Source of the DNA: Nostoc sp. LPT
Lineage (GTDB): Bacteria; Cyanobacteriota; Cyanobacteriia; Cyanobacteriales; Nostocaceae
Assembly: GCF_017115165.1 (NCBI RefSeq)
Contig: NZ_JABXKF010000042.1
Span: 1 to 32,206, forward strand
Direction: 5' to 3'
Length of the DNA stretch: 32,206 bases
Shown here: positions 8,865-16,650 of the stretch, piece by piece
Numbering within the stretch: the first letter of the stretch is position 1
How the letters are laid out: every line of letters begins with the position of its first letter
Position numbers and translations under genes: made by a program
Notes under the pieces: generated by a model
What the model saw: only the letters and a program-made list of their open reading frames with translations
Told to the model about the DNA's origin: nothing
Database searches by the model: none

Positions 8865-10007
8865 TCACACCATTTTTTGACAAACTTTTTTTAGCAGGCT
8901 TCGGAGATAATCGATAATCTGCTGAGAAGACAGATGGCTCATGCAAGGATGGTCTAGCACGAGACACGACTTATTGCTAAAACTATGCTCTTGACACAAG
9001 GTACATTTGAAAGTTGAAAACGCTATATGTACGTGAGATTGTCTTGGTTTCCACAAGTGTATTGGACTGGCTCCATCGCCATCAACATCATTGCCGAAGA
9101 TAGCAATTGTCTGGCATCCCATCGCAGCTGCAATATGTAATGGCCCTGCATCTACTGAAATGAAAGCTTTGGTTTGAAGAAATGCGCCTGCCAATTCTAA
9201 CAGAGATGTCTGACCTCTGAGATCAATCAAAGCAGTAGTTTGTAATAACTCGTCTTCTATAGAACCTGCATTGTACAGCGTTTTCTGTATCTTCGGCGCA
9301 CTGCCCACTAAACCGACACTCAGTCCTTGTGCCATACACCAATGAATCGCTTGCTGCCAAGCGTGAATCGGCCAGAGCTTGGCAGGTCGGGTGGCTGTCA
9401 CATGAATTAGCACATCGGGTACAGGAAAATTAGGTTCTTGACTGGGCAGTTCTAACTTGAAAAAGTCGGTTTCAACATAGGCTAAACGACAGAAGATTTC
9501 CCCAATGTAGTTGCTCTGAATCACGCCTTGATGCCTTTCGACCAATTTAGAACTATTCCAATCTCGATCCTGGAGCAGGCTTTGAATTGAATTCGCATTT
9601 TCACCTCCATCTAGCTTTTTCTGAAAGTCTTGTGTCAAAGCCGCTCCTGTGACATACAGGGGACGTAGGGCAGTTGTCATCACTAGGTTGATGGGGCTGA
9701 ATTCATCACAATTAATCGCTAAATCGTAAGAGCCTGCAACTTGTTGCCGTTGATGCACTACTTGCGCTAACTGCGCTAAGATATCATCGCGATCGCTATA
9801 CAGAGAAAAGCGCCAATCAATGTAGGGACAATAAAGTTCAAAATCTTGGGTTACGTCACTGCCAAAAAAATCCAACGTGCAATCTGGATATTTTTCTTTC
9901 AGGCCTCGCAGCAAGGGGGTAATTACTACATAATTGCCAACTTTGCTGGAGCCAAATACGGCAAGATGGGGATGTGGGCGTAAGGATTGATCGACAAAGA
10001 CTTGCAT
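8865..10007 (-). CDS. Glycosyltransferase family 9 (heptosyltransferase-like)
   Basis: This is a 380-aa GT-B-fold glycosyltransferase. The N-terminal half has the acceptor-side pattern FGSSKVGNYVVITPLLRGLK, and the C-terminal nucleotide-sugar side has the family hallmark SVDAGPLHIAAAMGCQTIAIFG. GT9 enzymes transfer heptose or related sugars from nucleotide donors; the sugar and acceptor here are unknown. It is the last gene of the minus-strand NRPS/glycosyltransferase locus and is followed by IS debris. A 92%-identical copy of about 180 bp of its C-terminal half lies at 12841-13020. Start ATG 10007 lacks a clear ribosome-binding site. Confidence 0.88.
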   Translation of the reverse strand: MQVFVDQSLRPHPHLAVFGSSKVGNYVVITPLLRGLKEKYPDCTLDFFGSDVTQDFELYCPYIDWRFSLYSDRDDILAQLAQVVHQRQQVAGSYDLAINCDEFSPINLVMTTALRPLYVTGAALTQDFQKKLDGGENANSIQSLLQDRDWNSSKLVERHQGVIQSNYIGEIFCRLAYVETDFFKLELPSQEPNFPVPDVLIHVTATRPAKLWPIHAWQQAIHWCMAQGLSVGLVGSAPKIQKTLYNAGSIEDELLQTTALIDLRGQTSLLELAGAFLQTKAFISVDAGPLHIAAAMGCQTIAIFGNDVDGDGASPIHLWKPRQSHVHIAFSTFKCTLCQEHSFSNKSCLVLDHPCMSHLSSQQIIDYLRSLLKKVCQKMV

Positions 10008-10126
10008 ATCACGAATTTTTTACAAATTTTTTAAGTTATTTTTAGATGATGTCTGACAACGACTTTCCAAATATTCTCTTAGTACAGCTTTGCGTAAAAT
10101 CGTGGCGAATTGAGGGTTGAAATTTA

Positions 10127-10168
10127 AACGCAAAGGTTCGCAAAGGTAAACGCAAAGGGGCGCAGAGA
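10127..10168. repeat. Tandem CGCAAAGG repeats
   Basis: Three CGCAAAGG-starting units (10129, 10139, 10151) of 10-12 bp are followed by CGCAGAGA. The array lies in the 199-bp gap between the two GT9 genes. Repeats of this sequence are common between cyanobacterial genes. No function is evident. Confidence 0.75.
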
Positions 10169-10175
10169 ATTGCCT

Positions 10176-10215
10176 ACGAATTAATAAAATGTTGTACTTA
10201 GTTTTATCAATTCGT
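10176..10215 (-). terminator. Hairpin at the 3' end of the second GT9 gene
   Basis: ACGAATTAATAAAA (10176-10189) and TTTTATCAATTCGT (10202-10215) form a 14-bp stem with one mismatch and a 12-nt loop. The right arm contains the last codons and stop of the minus-strand gene ending at 10207. It may terminate or stabilise that transcript; there is no distinct U tract after it. Confidence 0.5.
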
Positions 10216-11184
10216 GATTAGTTTACTAAGTCGATTAAAGGAGTTGAGTTGTTCAAGAATGAATTCCAAGCAGTCTTCAAGGACTTCCTTCTTTTTCTCA
10301 CCAAGAATAACTAAATTCTGATTTTGAGGATAAGACCATCGACGCAGATGAGCAATACTAAATCCTTCTTGTTTCTCTTCTTCTAAAGAAGCTTTTCTCA
10401 CAGCATCCCATAAAACCAGTGTTGGTTTCGCAAATGCAGTAGCAATATGAGAAGGGCCAGTATCAAATCCTACATATAAATCGCTTGCCCAAATCAGAGC
10501 CATTGCTTGTCTAATAGTTGTTTTTGGTGTAAAGATAGAAAACGTCTTTTGCTCAAAGTCATTATTGCCAATATGTAAAAAACTTACTTTATTTTTCAAG
10601 TAATCGACTAATTCTAGCGAGTTATCTAAGTGCCAAGGTGAGTCTTTAGTACTCGATGAAGTCCCATAGGGACAGATACAAACAACGGGACGTTTGAGGT
10701 GAGCAAGAGTCTTTAATCCCCACTGCATTTCTGCGTGAGATAAAAATAAAGAACCCCTTAATTGACGAGGGCGCAGTCCATGAGCAAAACAGATATTTTC
10801 TATGATATGACGGCTTTGACAAAAATTATCTGACTCAACGGACACTTCTAGCATAATGTTCGGGTCTATGTCATCGGCATTGATAATTGTCTCAATATAT
10901 GGATTGTTATCCCAGATTGCATACCCGTTTTCTTGAGCTTTTTTATAATAGTTTAAAGGAGCAGTCAATACTTTTATAAGTCGCCCTTTATTTAAAGATA
11001 ATGCTTCAACTAATGGTGTATAACATACACAGCTTCCTATTCCAAGATAACTAGGTATTGCCAAGTCACAGTCATACTTTTCAGTATAATATTTCGATGC
11101 TGCTAATGGTTCTGAATCTCGAAATCGTGGATAGAAGATAGATTGATCTGTAATGCTGTTATTAAACATATTTGGTTTTTCCAT
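10207..11184 (-). CDS. Glycosyltransferase family 9-type protein
   Basis: This protein of about 325 aa has the GT9 donor-site signature (YVGFDTGPSHIATAFAKPTLVLWD) and the preceding VCICPYGTSSSTKDSPWHL strand-loop pattern. It also has a GIGSCVCYTPLVEAL motif equivalent to the GT9 N-terminal glycine loop. The role is transfer of an unknown sugar. I chose ATG 11184 because GAAG lies nine bases upstream; a TTG at 11199 would add five residues, and ATG 11169 is also possible. It is separated from the GT4 gene upstream by about 440 bp, so it may have its own promoter. It is only distantly similar to the other GT9 gene in this locus. Confidence 0.82.
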   Translation of the reverse strand: MEKPNMFNNSITDQSIFYPRFRDSEPLAASKYYTEKYDCDLAIPSYLGIGSCVCYTPLVEALSLNKGRLIKVLTAPLNYYKKAQENGYAIWDNNPYIETIINADDIDPNIMLEVSVESDNFCQSRHIIENICFAHGLRPRQLRGSLFLSHAEMQWGLKTLAHLKRPVVCICPYGTSSSTKDSPWHLDNSLELVDYLKNKVSFLHIGNNDFEQKTFSIFTPKTTIRQAMALIWASDLYVGFDTGPSHIATAFAKPTLVLWDAVRKASLEEEKQEGFSIAHLRRWSYPQNQNLVILGEKKKEVLEDCLEFILEQLNSFNRLSKLITN

Positions 11185-11199
11185 ATTTAGTGTCTTCAA

Positions 11200-11628
11200 T
11201 TTTTAGTAAAAAGGCAGTTTTTCGATTTTACGATCGCAACAATTGAGCCATCTTAAAAGCTACCAATCCACCAAAACACCAGGGCAAACGCATCTAAAGT
11301 ATAAGAATTCTTTAATAATAGGGGTTTTGGCGTTTTTTAATTGAGCCTATTTTTCCGTCAACATCTTTATCCAGCAAGGGTTTCAGAAATTCCGTGCGTT
11401 CGCCCTGGCAATGGCGAAGCAATTTGACTATCACTAATTTTTACTGCTGGTAGGTGCAATATCAGCTTACTTGCTTTGTATACCATTTAGACAGCTAGGG
11501 ATCTGTACCTACAATTAAGTGAAGTTGTATATTTGGCTGTGTTTTAAAGCAGTCAATATAGTCAGCAAGACTCTCTCTGCACCACCAATTACTCTTACCG
11601 GATTTACAAATACTATTTTCATACAGTT
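11200..11628. other. Gene-free spacer between GT4 and GT9 genes
   Basis: I find no supported reading frame here. The stretch 11330-11440 (CATCTTTATCCAGCAAGGG... GTGCGTTCGCCCTGGCAATG) has a more even base composition and could be the end of an old insertion sequence, but I cannot identify a family. The remainder is AT-rich and could carry a promoter for the downstream GT9 genes. Confidence 0.4.
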
Positions 11629-12780
11629 TTAATTACCGATTAATTCTAAATATGATTGAGCAATAATCTGGGTGTGAGTAGACCAAGAATATTTGTGAGC
11701 CTGACTCAAGCGAAGATTGATATCTGGGGCGCTAGTGGGGTTTAGCAATAGCTGTTCTACTGTCTTTACCCAGGCTGAAACATCCGCAGTTGGACAGTAA
11801 ACCACTGCTTCTTGTCCTACCTCACGCAATACAGGAATATCGCTGACAACTGTGATCGCTCCACAGGCTAAGGCTTCAATAACTGGTAATCCAAAGCCTT
11901 CTGCTATACTTGTTAATAATACTGCTGATGCTTGTCGATAAAGTGCTGCTATGGTTGTACGCTGTAAATTTTGTAGGTGAATTATTGACTTTTTAATATT
12001 CAAATGAGCAATTTGTTGCTGTTGGGTTGGTGTCCACTCGCCGCTGACTTTCACAAGTCGTAACTCTGGGTAAATAGCTTGTAACTGAGCAAACACTTGT
12101 AAAAGAGTATCGATGCGCTTGCGCTGAATGCAACTACCAACATGGAGTAGAAAAGGTGCTTTACCTATTTGTTCTCGTATTTGTTGATCGGCAATATTGG
12201 CGTTTTCAGGAGTAATACAAAATTCTGGGGCGAAACCATAGGGAGCATAAACTAAGCGCGATGGTTCCACCAGTTGATAATGCTCAATTTGTTTCCTGAC
12301 TTCTGCGGTTGAATAAAATACAACAGCACATGATTGTAAACCATGCAAAATTCTCCGAGACATGGCTTGATACCAAGCAGGTCGAGGGTCTTTTACTGGC
12401 TCTACCAAAGAGTAAAAAGCATCAATATCGTGACAGTATACCCCTGTACGTTTTGGGGGTAAGACATGGGCTAGATGGGCGTAGGAGTGGTCAGTAACAT
12501 GATATAAATCAAAATCTGCTACCCGTTGGCTGAGGTAACGAGGATAGTCCCAAAATCGATTGAGTAAGCGGTCAGTATTGTAGGTAAAGCGCTTTTTCCC
12601 AAACCAGGGAATTTTTTGACAACGCCATTGAAATGTTGGACGTACCTCTATGGCTTGAATAGATGTAAGATGTTCAGCTTGCAAGTGCTTGAGTAGCATC
12701 TGAGCGCATAAATTCATGCTATGCCAGTTTTCTTCTAGGTAATCACAGACAATCCCTAAGCGCATTTGATTTTTAGTCAA
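11629..12780 (-). CDS. Glycosyltransferase family 4
   Basis: This is a 383-aa GT-B glycosyltransferase. The C-terminal donor domain has LLHVGSCIQRKRIDTLLQVF and the GT4 EX7E region EGFGLPVIEALACGAITVVSD. The N-terminal domain begins RLGIVCDYLEENWHSMNL, a typical acceptor-side strand and loop. It likely transfers a sugar from a nucleotide or lipid-linked donor; the specificity is unknown. The start is a TTG at 12780 rather than the ATG at 12765: AGGAG lies seven bases before the TTG, and the same sequence would be 22 bases from the ATG. It lies between a GT9 remnant upstream and a gene-free spacer downstream. Confidence 0.9.
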   Translation of the reverse strand: MTKNQMRLGIVCDYLEENWHSMNLCAQMLLKHLQAEHLTSIQAIEVRPTFQWRCQKIPWFGKKRFTYNTDRLLNRFWDYPRYLSQRVADFDLYHVTDHSYAHLAHVLPPKRTGVYCHDIDAFYSLVEPVKDPRPAWYQAMSRRILHGLQSCAVVFYSTAEVRKQIEHYQLVEPSRLVYAPYGFAPEFCITPENANIADQQIREQIGKAPFLLHVGSCIQRKRIDTLLQVFAQLQAIYPELRLVKVSGEWTPTQQQQIAHLNIKKSIIHLQNLQRTTIAALYRQASAVLLTSIAEGFGLPVIEALACGAITVVSDIPVLREVGQEAVVYCPTADVSAWVKTVEQLLLNPTSAPDINLRLSQAHKYSWSTHTQIIAQSYLELIGN

Positions 12781-12815
12781 GATCTTGCTCCTCTATGATT
12801 TTCTATCACGGCCAA

Positions 12816-13020
12816 TTAGAAAGGAATAACTGCGTGCAATAGTCCTGCATCCACTGAGATGAAGGCTTTGGTTTGAAGAAATGCGCCTGCTAATTCTAAT
12901 AGAGATGTCCGATCTCTAAGATCAATCAAAGCAGTAGTTTGTAACAACTCGTCCTCTATAGAACCTGCATTGTACAGCGTTTTCTGTATCTTCGGCGCAC
13001 TGCCCACTAAACCGATACTC
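12816..13020 (-). pseudogene. GT9 gene remnant (paralogue of the 8865-10007 gene)
   Basis: The stretch 12841-13020 aligns with 9142-9321 without gaps, with about 14 differences in 180 bp. It encodes the same donor-side segment (GSAPKIQKTLYNAGSIEDEL through SVDAGLLH). Most differences are silent, with only three amino-acid changes (GQ to DR, P to L). The fragment lacks both ends of the gene, and its frame closes at 12816. It probably represents a once functional second GT9 gene lost between the two GT4 genes. The last codons and stop of the upstream GT4 gene lie inside it, in another frame. Confidence 0.8.
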
Positions 13021-14269
13021 TAAGAATTTGCTGGTACAACTGAATGTATCGTTGGGCTTGTACTTCTAACGAGTACTCTTCAACCGCAACCTTGCGGCAA
13101 TTTTGACTCATACGATCGCCTAAATTAACGTCTTCTAATAGTTGGACAATCCCATTACAGAAATCATCAGCATCTTCAGGTTTTGCTAAATAGCCAGTGA
13201 TACCAGGACGGACATAATCTGGAACGCCACCAACATTGAAGGCAACTGTCGGCGTACCACAAGCTGCTGCCTCCAGACCGACTAATCCGCAAACATCAGC
13301 ACGGGTTGGAAACAGAAATAAATCGGCGGCAGAATAGGCAATGGCTTTTAAGCGATCGCTGCTGATATAGCCAAGGTGCAGTACTTCTATTTCTGCGGCA
13401 TTTGAGATTGCCTTCGCTTCATCCCCAAAAGTCAGCAACACGGTTTCAGCTTTGAGCGATTTAGGTATGCGAGAAAGGGCTTTGAGCAATAAATCGCCAC
13501 CTTTACGCCGATTGGTCATGTCTTGTGCTCCAAATATGAGAACTTTTTTATGCTGGGGAATTCCCAAGTCAGATTGACACTGCTGTTGATCGAGTGGTTG
13601 ATAGGCTACTGTATCAATTCCGTAGGAAATGTGATGAATGGGGAAACAGTTGAGCATACTCTTTTTAGCGCATTCAGCCAACCAGCGACTAGGAGCCACA
13701 ATCGTTAAGTTGGAGTGTTGATATGCCCAATTCTTTAACTTCCACTCTAGAGATGTGGCATCTCGTTGAATCGGAGGTAACGCATTAGGATAAGGACATT
13801 TTCCACAACCAGTTTGCCATTTTGAACAGTCATAACTGTAGGCACAGTGTCCCGTGAAACTCCACATATCATGTAGCGTGTAGACCGCAGGTTTATCTCT
13901 CGTTAAGGAGGGAAGCATGAGATAGGAAAAATAATCATCATGAAGCAGGTGAAAGTTGAGTAAAGCAGCATTCTGATAACAGGCTTGATGTTTAAGATCA
14001 GCAATTGAGGGATTGGCAACGTAATTCAAACCCATTCGTCTTGTAATTGAGTTCGCTAAATCAACAAACTGATTTTTTCTTTGGACAATCTGTACTGTAT
14101 TTTTAAAATCATTAGCTTTTTCCTGAAACACTCCATTAATCTCATCTTTATAGGCAAAGAAAGATTGAATCCCGGCTCTGGATAAACCTTTATGAATATT
14201 GTGGGCAGCAATAAATGCACCACCTAAGCCAAACCAGTTATTAATATGAAGTATATTGAGAGAATTCAT
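13007..14269 (-). CDS. Glycosyltransferase family 4
   Basis: This is a 420-aa GT-B enzyme. The N-terminal glycine loop is NNWFGLGGAFIAAHNIHKGL, followed by the subfamily block TLHDMWSFTGHCAYSYDCSK with a cysteine-rich QTGCGKCP. The donor domain has GAQDMTNRRKGGDLLLKAL and the loop DVCGLVGLEAAACGTPTVAF. It shares the HDMWxFTGHC pattern with exopolysaccharide and O-antigen glycosyltransferases. Donor and acceptor are unknown. The gene follows the NRPS after 59 bp and is probably co-transcribed. Its last residues (RVSV) and TAG stop come from the adjacent GT9 remnant, so the original 3' end was replaced by a recombination event, with little or no loss of conserved sequence. Confidence 0.9.
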   Translation of the reverse strand: MNSLNILHINNWFGLGGAFIAAHNIHKGLSRAGIQSFFAYKDEINGVFQEKANDFKNTVQIVQRKNQFVDLANSITRRMGLNYVANPSIADLKHQACYQNAALLNFHLLHDDYFSYLMLPSLTRDKPAVYTLHDMWSFTGHCAYSYDCSKWQTGCGKCPYPNALPPIQRDATSLEWKLKNWAYQHSNLTIVAPSRWLAECAKKSMLNCFPIHHISYGIDTVAYQPLDQQQCQSDLGIPQHKKVLIFGAQDMTNRRKGGDLLLKALSRIPKSLKAETVLLTFGDEAKAISNAAEIEVLHLGYISSDRLKAIAYSAADLFLFPTRADVCGLVGLEAAACGTPTVAFNVGGVPDYVRPGITGYLAKPEDADDFCNGIVQLLEDVNLGDRMSQNCRKVAVEEYSLEVQAQRYIQLYQQILRVSV

Positions 14270-14328
14270 TTTACTTCGTCTTTAGTGCCTTGTCTCTTGA
14301 ATATCCAATCTGTTTAACAACTGAAGAT

Positions 14329-16242
14329 TCAATTAGAATCTGAATGTATTGTCTTAAAGAGGTTTGAAACAGTCATTTCTGAATGGCTAACAAGCTTCGT
14401 CAGAATTTCCTGATAGTTATTTAATAGGCGATCGATTGTCTCTGCTGAGAATTTCTCAGTGCCGTATTTAGCCCTGATCCGGATTGTTTTTGATAGTTCA
14501 ACGTAAAGCTCTAATGGGGGTGTTTTGCCATAAAGTTCCATTGGCATATCACCCCATTGTGACGGTGCGATCGCTTCCCAGTCTGGGATTTGATCTTGAA
14601 CCGAGGGGGTCATGGTAATGCTTGCCAGCAGATTCAGGGGACGTAAATGTTGGATCTGCTCGATCACCCGATGCAGCGACACCTCTTTATGTTCGATCGC
14701 TTCATTGACAGTCTCTTGAAGTTGTTTAATGACGGTTGAGCCAGTCTGTTCCGGCAAAATTAGCGATCGCAGAATCACGTCATTGATAAAGCAGCCAATC
14801 ATCCGCTCTGTGTCTGGCCCAGTGCGGTTGCCGAGCGTCGCCAGGATCAAAATCTCATTTTGTTGACTCCACTTCGCTAAAACAAGTTTGAAAGCGCTCA
14901 ACAAGATGACAAAACTCGTCACCCTCTGTGAACGACCCAGCTTTTCAATCGAACTAACCACAGACTCAGGTAAGTTTACAAAACTGTGTCCTGCCTGTTT
15001 ACTAGACAGCATCAGACTTGGAGAAGGGTGTAACTCGTCATCAACGAGTTTGCGTTGCCAATAACTGAGTTGCTGTGCGATCGCGGACTCATTATATACT
15101 TGCTGCTGCCACAAGCAAAAATCTGTATATTGGCATGATAGGGCTGGCAGGGGCGAAGGTTGCCCATTGGCGAAAGCCTGTATCAGTGCCTCTAATTCTT
15201 GCAGAAGCACACCAAATGACCAACCATCTGCGATCAGATGGTGCATGGTAATCACCAGCCAATACTCTTCTGAATTCAGTTGAAATAAGGCAGTTCTGAT
15301 CAGGGGAGCAACAGCCAAGTTGAAGGGCTGCTGACGTACTTTAATTCCCAAACGAACAGCTTCCGACTCCCGCGCCTCTGGGGGTAGGTACTGGAGATTT
15401 TCATAGATTAATGGCAGGTGCAGGTGAGGTAAAACGATCTGCATCGGCTGATCGTTGATGACGGTGAAGACCGTGCGGAGATTCTCATGACGGCGGACGA
15501 TTTCATTCAAACTTTGCTCGACTACCTCTGGTGAGAGAGGACGCCTGACTCGCATCAGAGTCGAACTATTGAGAGTTGCGACCTTAGTATCTGATTGATT
15601 TAGTAACCATAACGCCTGCTGTGATAGCGAGAGAGGCACGGGTGTAAATGGGCTTCTCTCCAAGGGAGACATGGCTTTATTTGAACTGAGTGTTGGATGG
15701 GCTTTGAACGATTCAATTAACTTGCTGAGGGCGGCGATCGTCGGGTTTTCAAACAGACACCGCAGGGGAAAATCAATCGCAAAGGCTTGGCGAATTTGGA
15801 ACAGAAGTGAGGTTGCCAGCAGAGAATGTCCGCCCAAATCAAAAAAGTTATCATAAATCCCGACTTTCTCAATCCTGAGAATCGCAGCCCAAAGGTTAGC
15901 TAAAATTTCTTGGGTGGGGGTGCTAGGTGCTACGAAGCTAGATTCTAGTCCAATCTTGAATTCCGGTATGGGTAGAGCGCGACTATCAACTTTTCCATTG
16001 GACGTTAAGGGAAACTTTTCTAGGACAACAAAGGCAGATGGAATCATGTACTCAGGCAGTTTTTTCTGGAGATAGTAGCGAAGGTCTTGAATATATGTCT
16101 CTAAACTGCTCCAAGTCGATTGGCGATTGCCTAAACTATTCGATCCCGTTTCTTGAGGAAAACGCTGCTTTATTGTTGTCCGTCTCGCGTAAATATTATA
16201 GAGGGGGGTTGCTTCTAGTAATTTGTCCTGAACAATGGTCAA
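14329..16242 (-). CDS. NRPS C-terminal part: methyltransferase end, A9-A10, T, C
   Basis: This 637-aa frame begins in the last 25 residues of an FkbM-type methyltransferase (LLEATPLYNIYARR). It then has adenylation motifs A9 (LPEYMIPSAF) and A10 (LTSNGKVD, Lys84), a carrier domain with the phosphopantetheine Ser140 in DNFFDLGGHS, and a complete condensation domain (HHLIADG, His334-His335, Asp339). It ends soon after the C domain, with no thioesterase or reductase. The only possible start is a TTG at 16242 without a ribosome-binding site. The frame in fact continues upstream without any shift, through a TAG at 16321-16323, into the methyltransferase. It is best read as the 3' third of the interrupted NRPS gene. 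Confidence 0.85.
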   Translation of the reverse strand: MTIVQDKLLEATPLYNIYARRTTIKQRFPQETGSNSLGNRQSTWSSLETYIQDLRYYLQKKLPEYMIPSAFVVLEKFPLTSNGKVDSRALPIPEFKIGLESSFVAPSTPTQEILANLWAAILRIEKVGIYDNFFDLGGHSLLATSLLFQIRQAFAIDFPLRCLFENPTIAALSKLIESFKAHPTLSSNKAMSPLERSPFTPVPLSLSQQALWLLNQSDTKVATLNSSTLMRVRRPLSPEVVEQSLNEIVRRHENLRTVFTVINDQPMQIVLPHLHLPLIYENLQYLPPEARESEAVRLGIKVRQQPFNLAVAPLIRTALFQLNSEEYWLVITMHHLIADGWSFGVLLQELEALIQAFANGQPSPLPALSCQYTDFCLWQQQVYNESAIAQQLSYWQRKLVDDELHPSPSLMLSSKQAGHSFVNLPESVVSSIEKLGRSQRVTSFVILLSAFKLVLAKWSQQNEILILATLGNRTGPDTERMIGCFINDVILRSLILPEQTGSTVIKQLQETVNEAIEHKEVSLHRVIEQIQHLRPLNLLASITMTPSVQDQIPDWEAIAPSQWGDMPMELYGKTPPLELYVELSKTIRIRAKYGTEKFSAETIDRLLNNYQEILTKLVSHSEMTVSNLFKTIHSDSN

Positions 16243-16320
16243 ATCATATCCATGAGATTTAAGTAACTCCGTAATTTCAGTCAGTCTGCCATTAATATCA
16301 TGAACCTCAACAATAATTTG

Positions 16321-16650
16321 CTAGATTTTTAACCAATCTCTTTCTTTAATTCCTGCTAATACATCCCGTTCACTTTTTTCCACATCAATTTTGAGTAAAT
16401 CAATCCGCTCAATTTTATTTTCTTCAATGATATAAGAAATGGTTTTTACCTGACAGGTAAATTGCTCACTTTGCAAACGTTCAACTAATAATTCATCCAG
16501 TACTTCCTGTGATACAGTTGTCCCATTGCCTGTTACTGCTTGTTGCTTGAGCAAGAAGGATTTGACGACTTCTTTTTCCTCAAATGCGTCAGCAAAGCGT
16601 CCAGAAATGACGGAAACATTGGGATAATAAGTAAATTCAGCAGATTTAGT
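16321..16650 (-). pseudogene. Middle of the FkbM methyltransferase domain between two stops
   Basis: This open stretch lies between the TAA and TAG codons and encodes TKSAEFTYYPNVSVISGRFA through ERIDLLKIDVEKSERDVLAG and RDWLKI. The DLLKIDVEKSE segment is the hallmark of the FkbM methyltransferase fold. It is in frame with the sequence on both sides. The first possible start inside it is a TTG at 16554 without a ribosome-binding site, so independent translation is doubtful. Confidence 0.75.

Noticed and set aside
8705..8917. A 70-codon plus-strand gene
   Set aside because: Its start lies in the MITE, its middle is transposase remnant and its end runs antisense into the GT9 gene.
11330..11440. 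Named insertion sequence remnant
   Set aside because: The sequence has a vaguely IS-end-like look but I could not identify inverted ends or transposase codons.
14329..16242. An independent NRPS gene starting at TTG 16242
   Set aside because: There is no ribosome-binding site, and the frame continues upstream into methyltransferase sequence through a single TAG.
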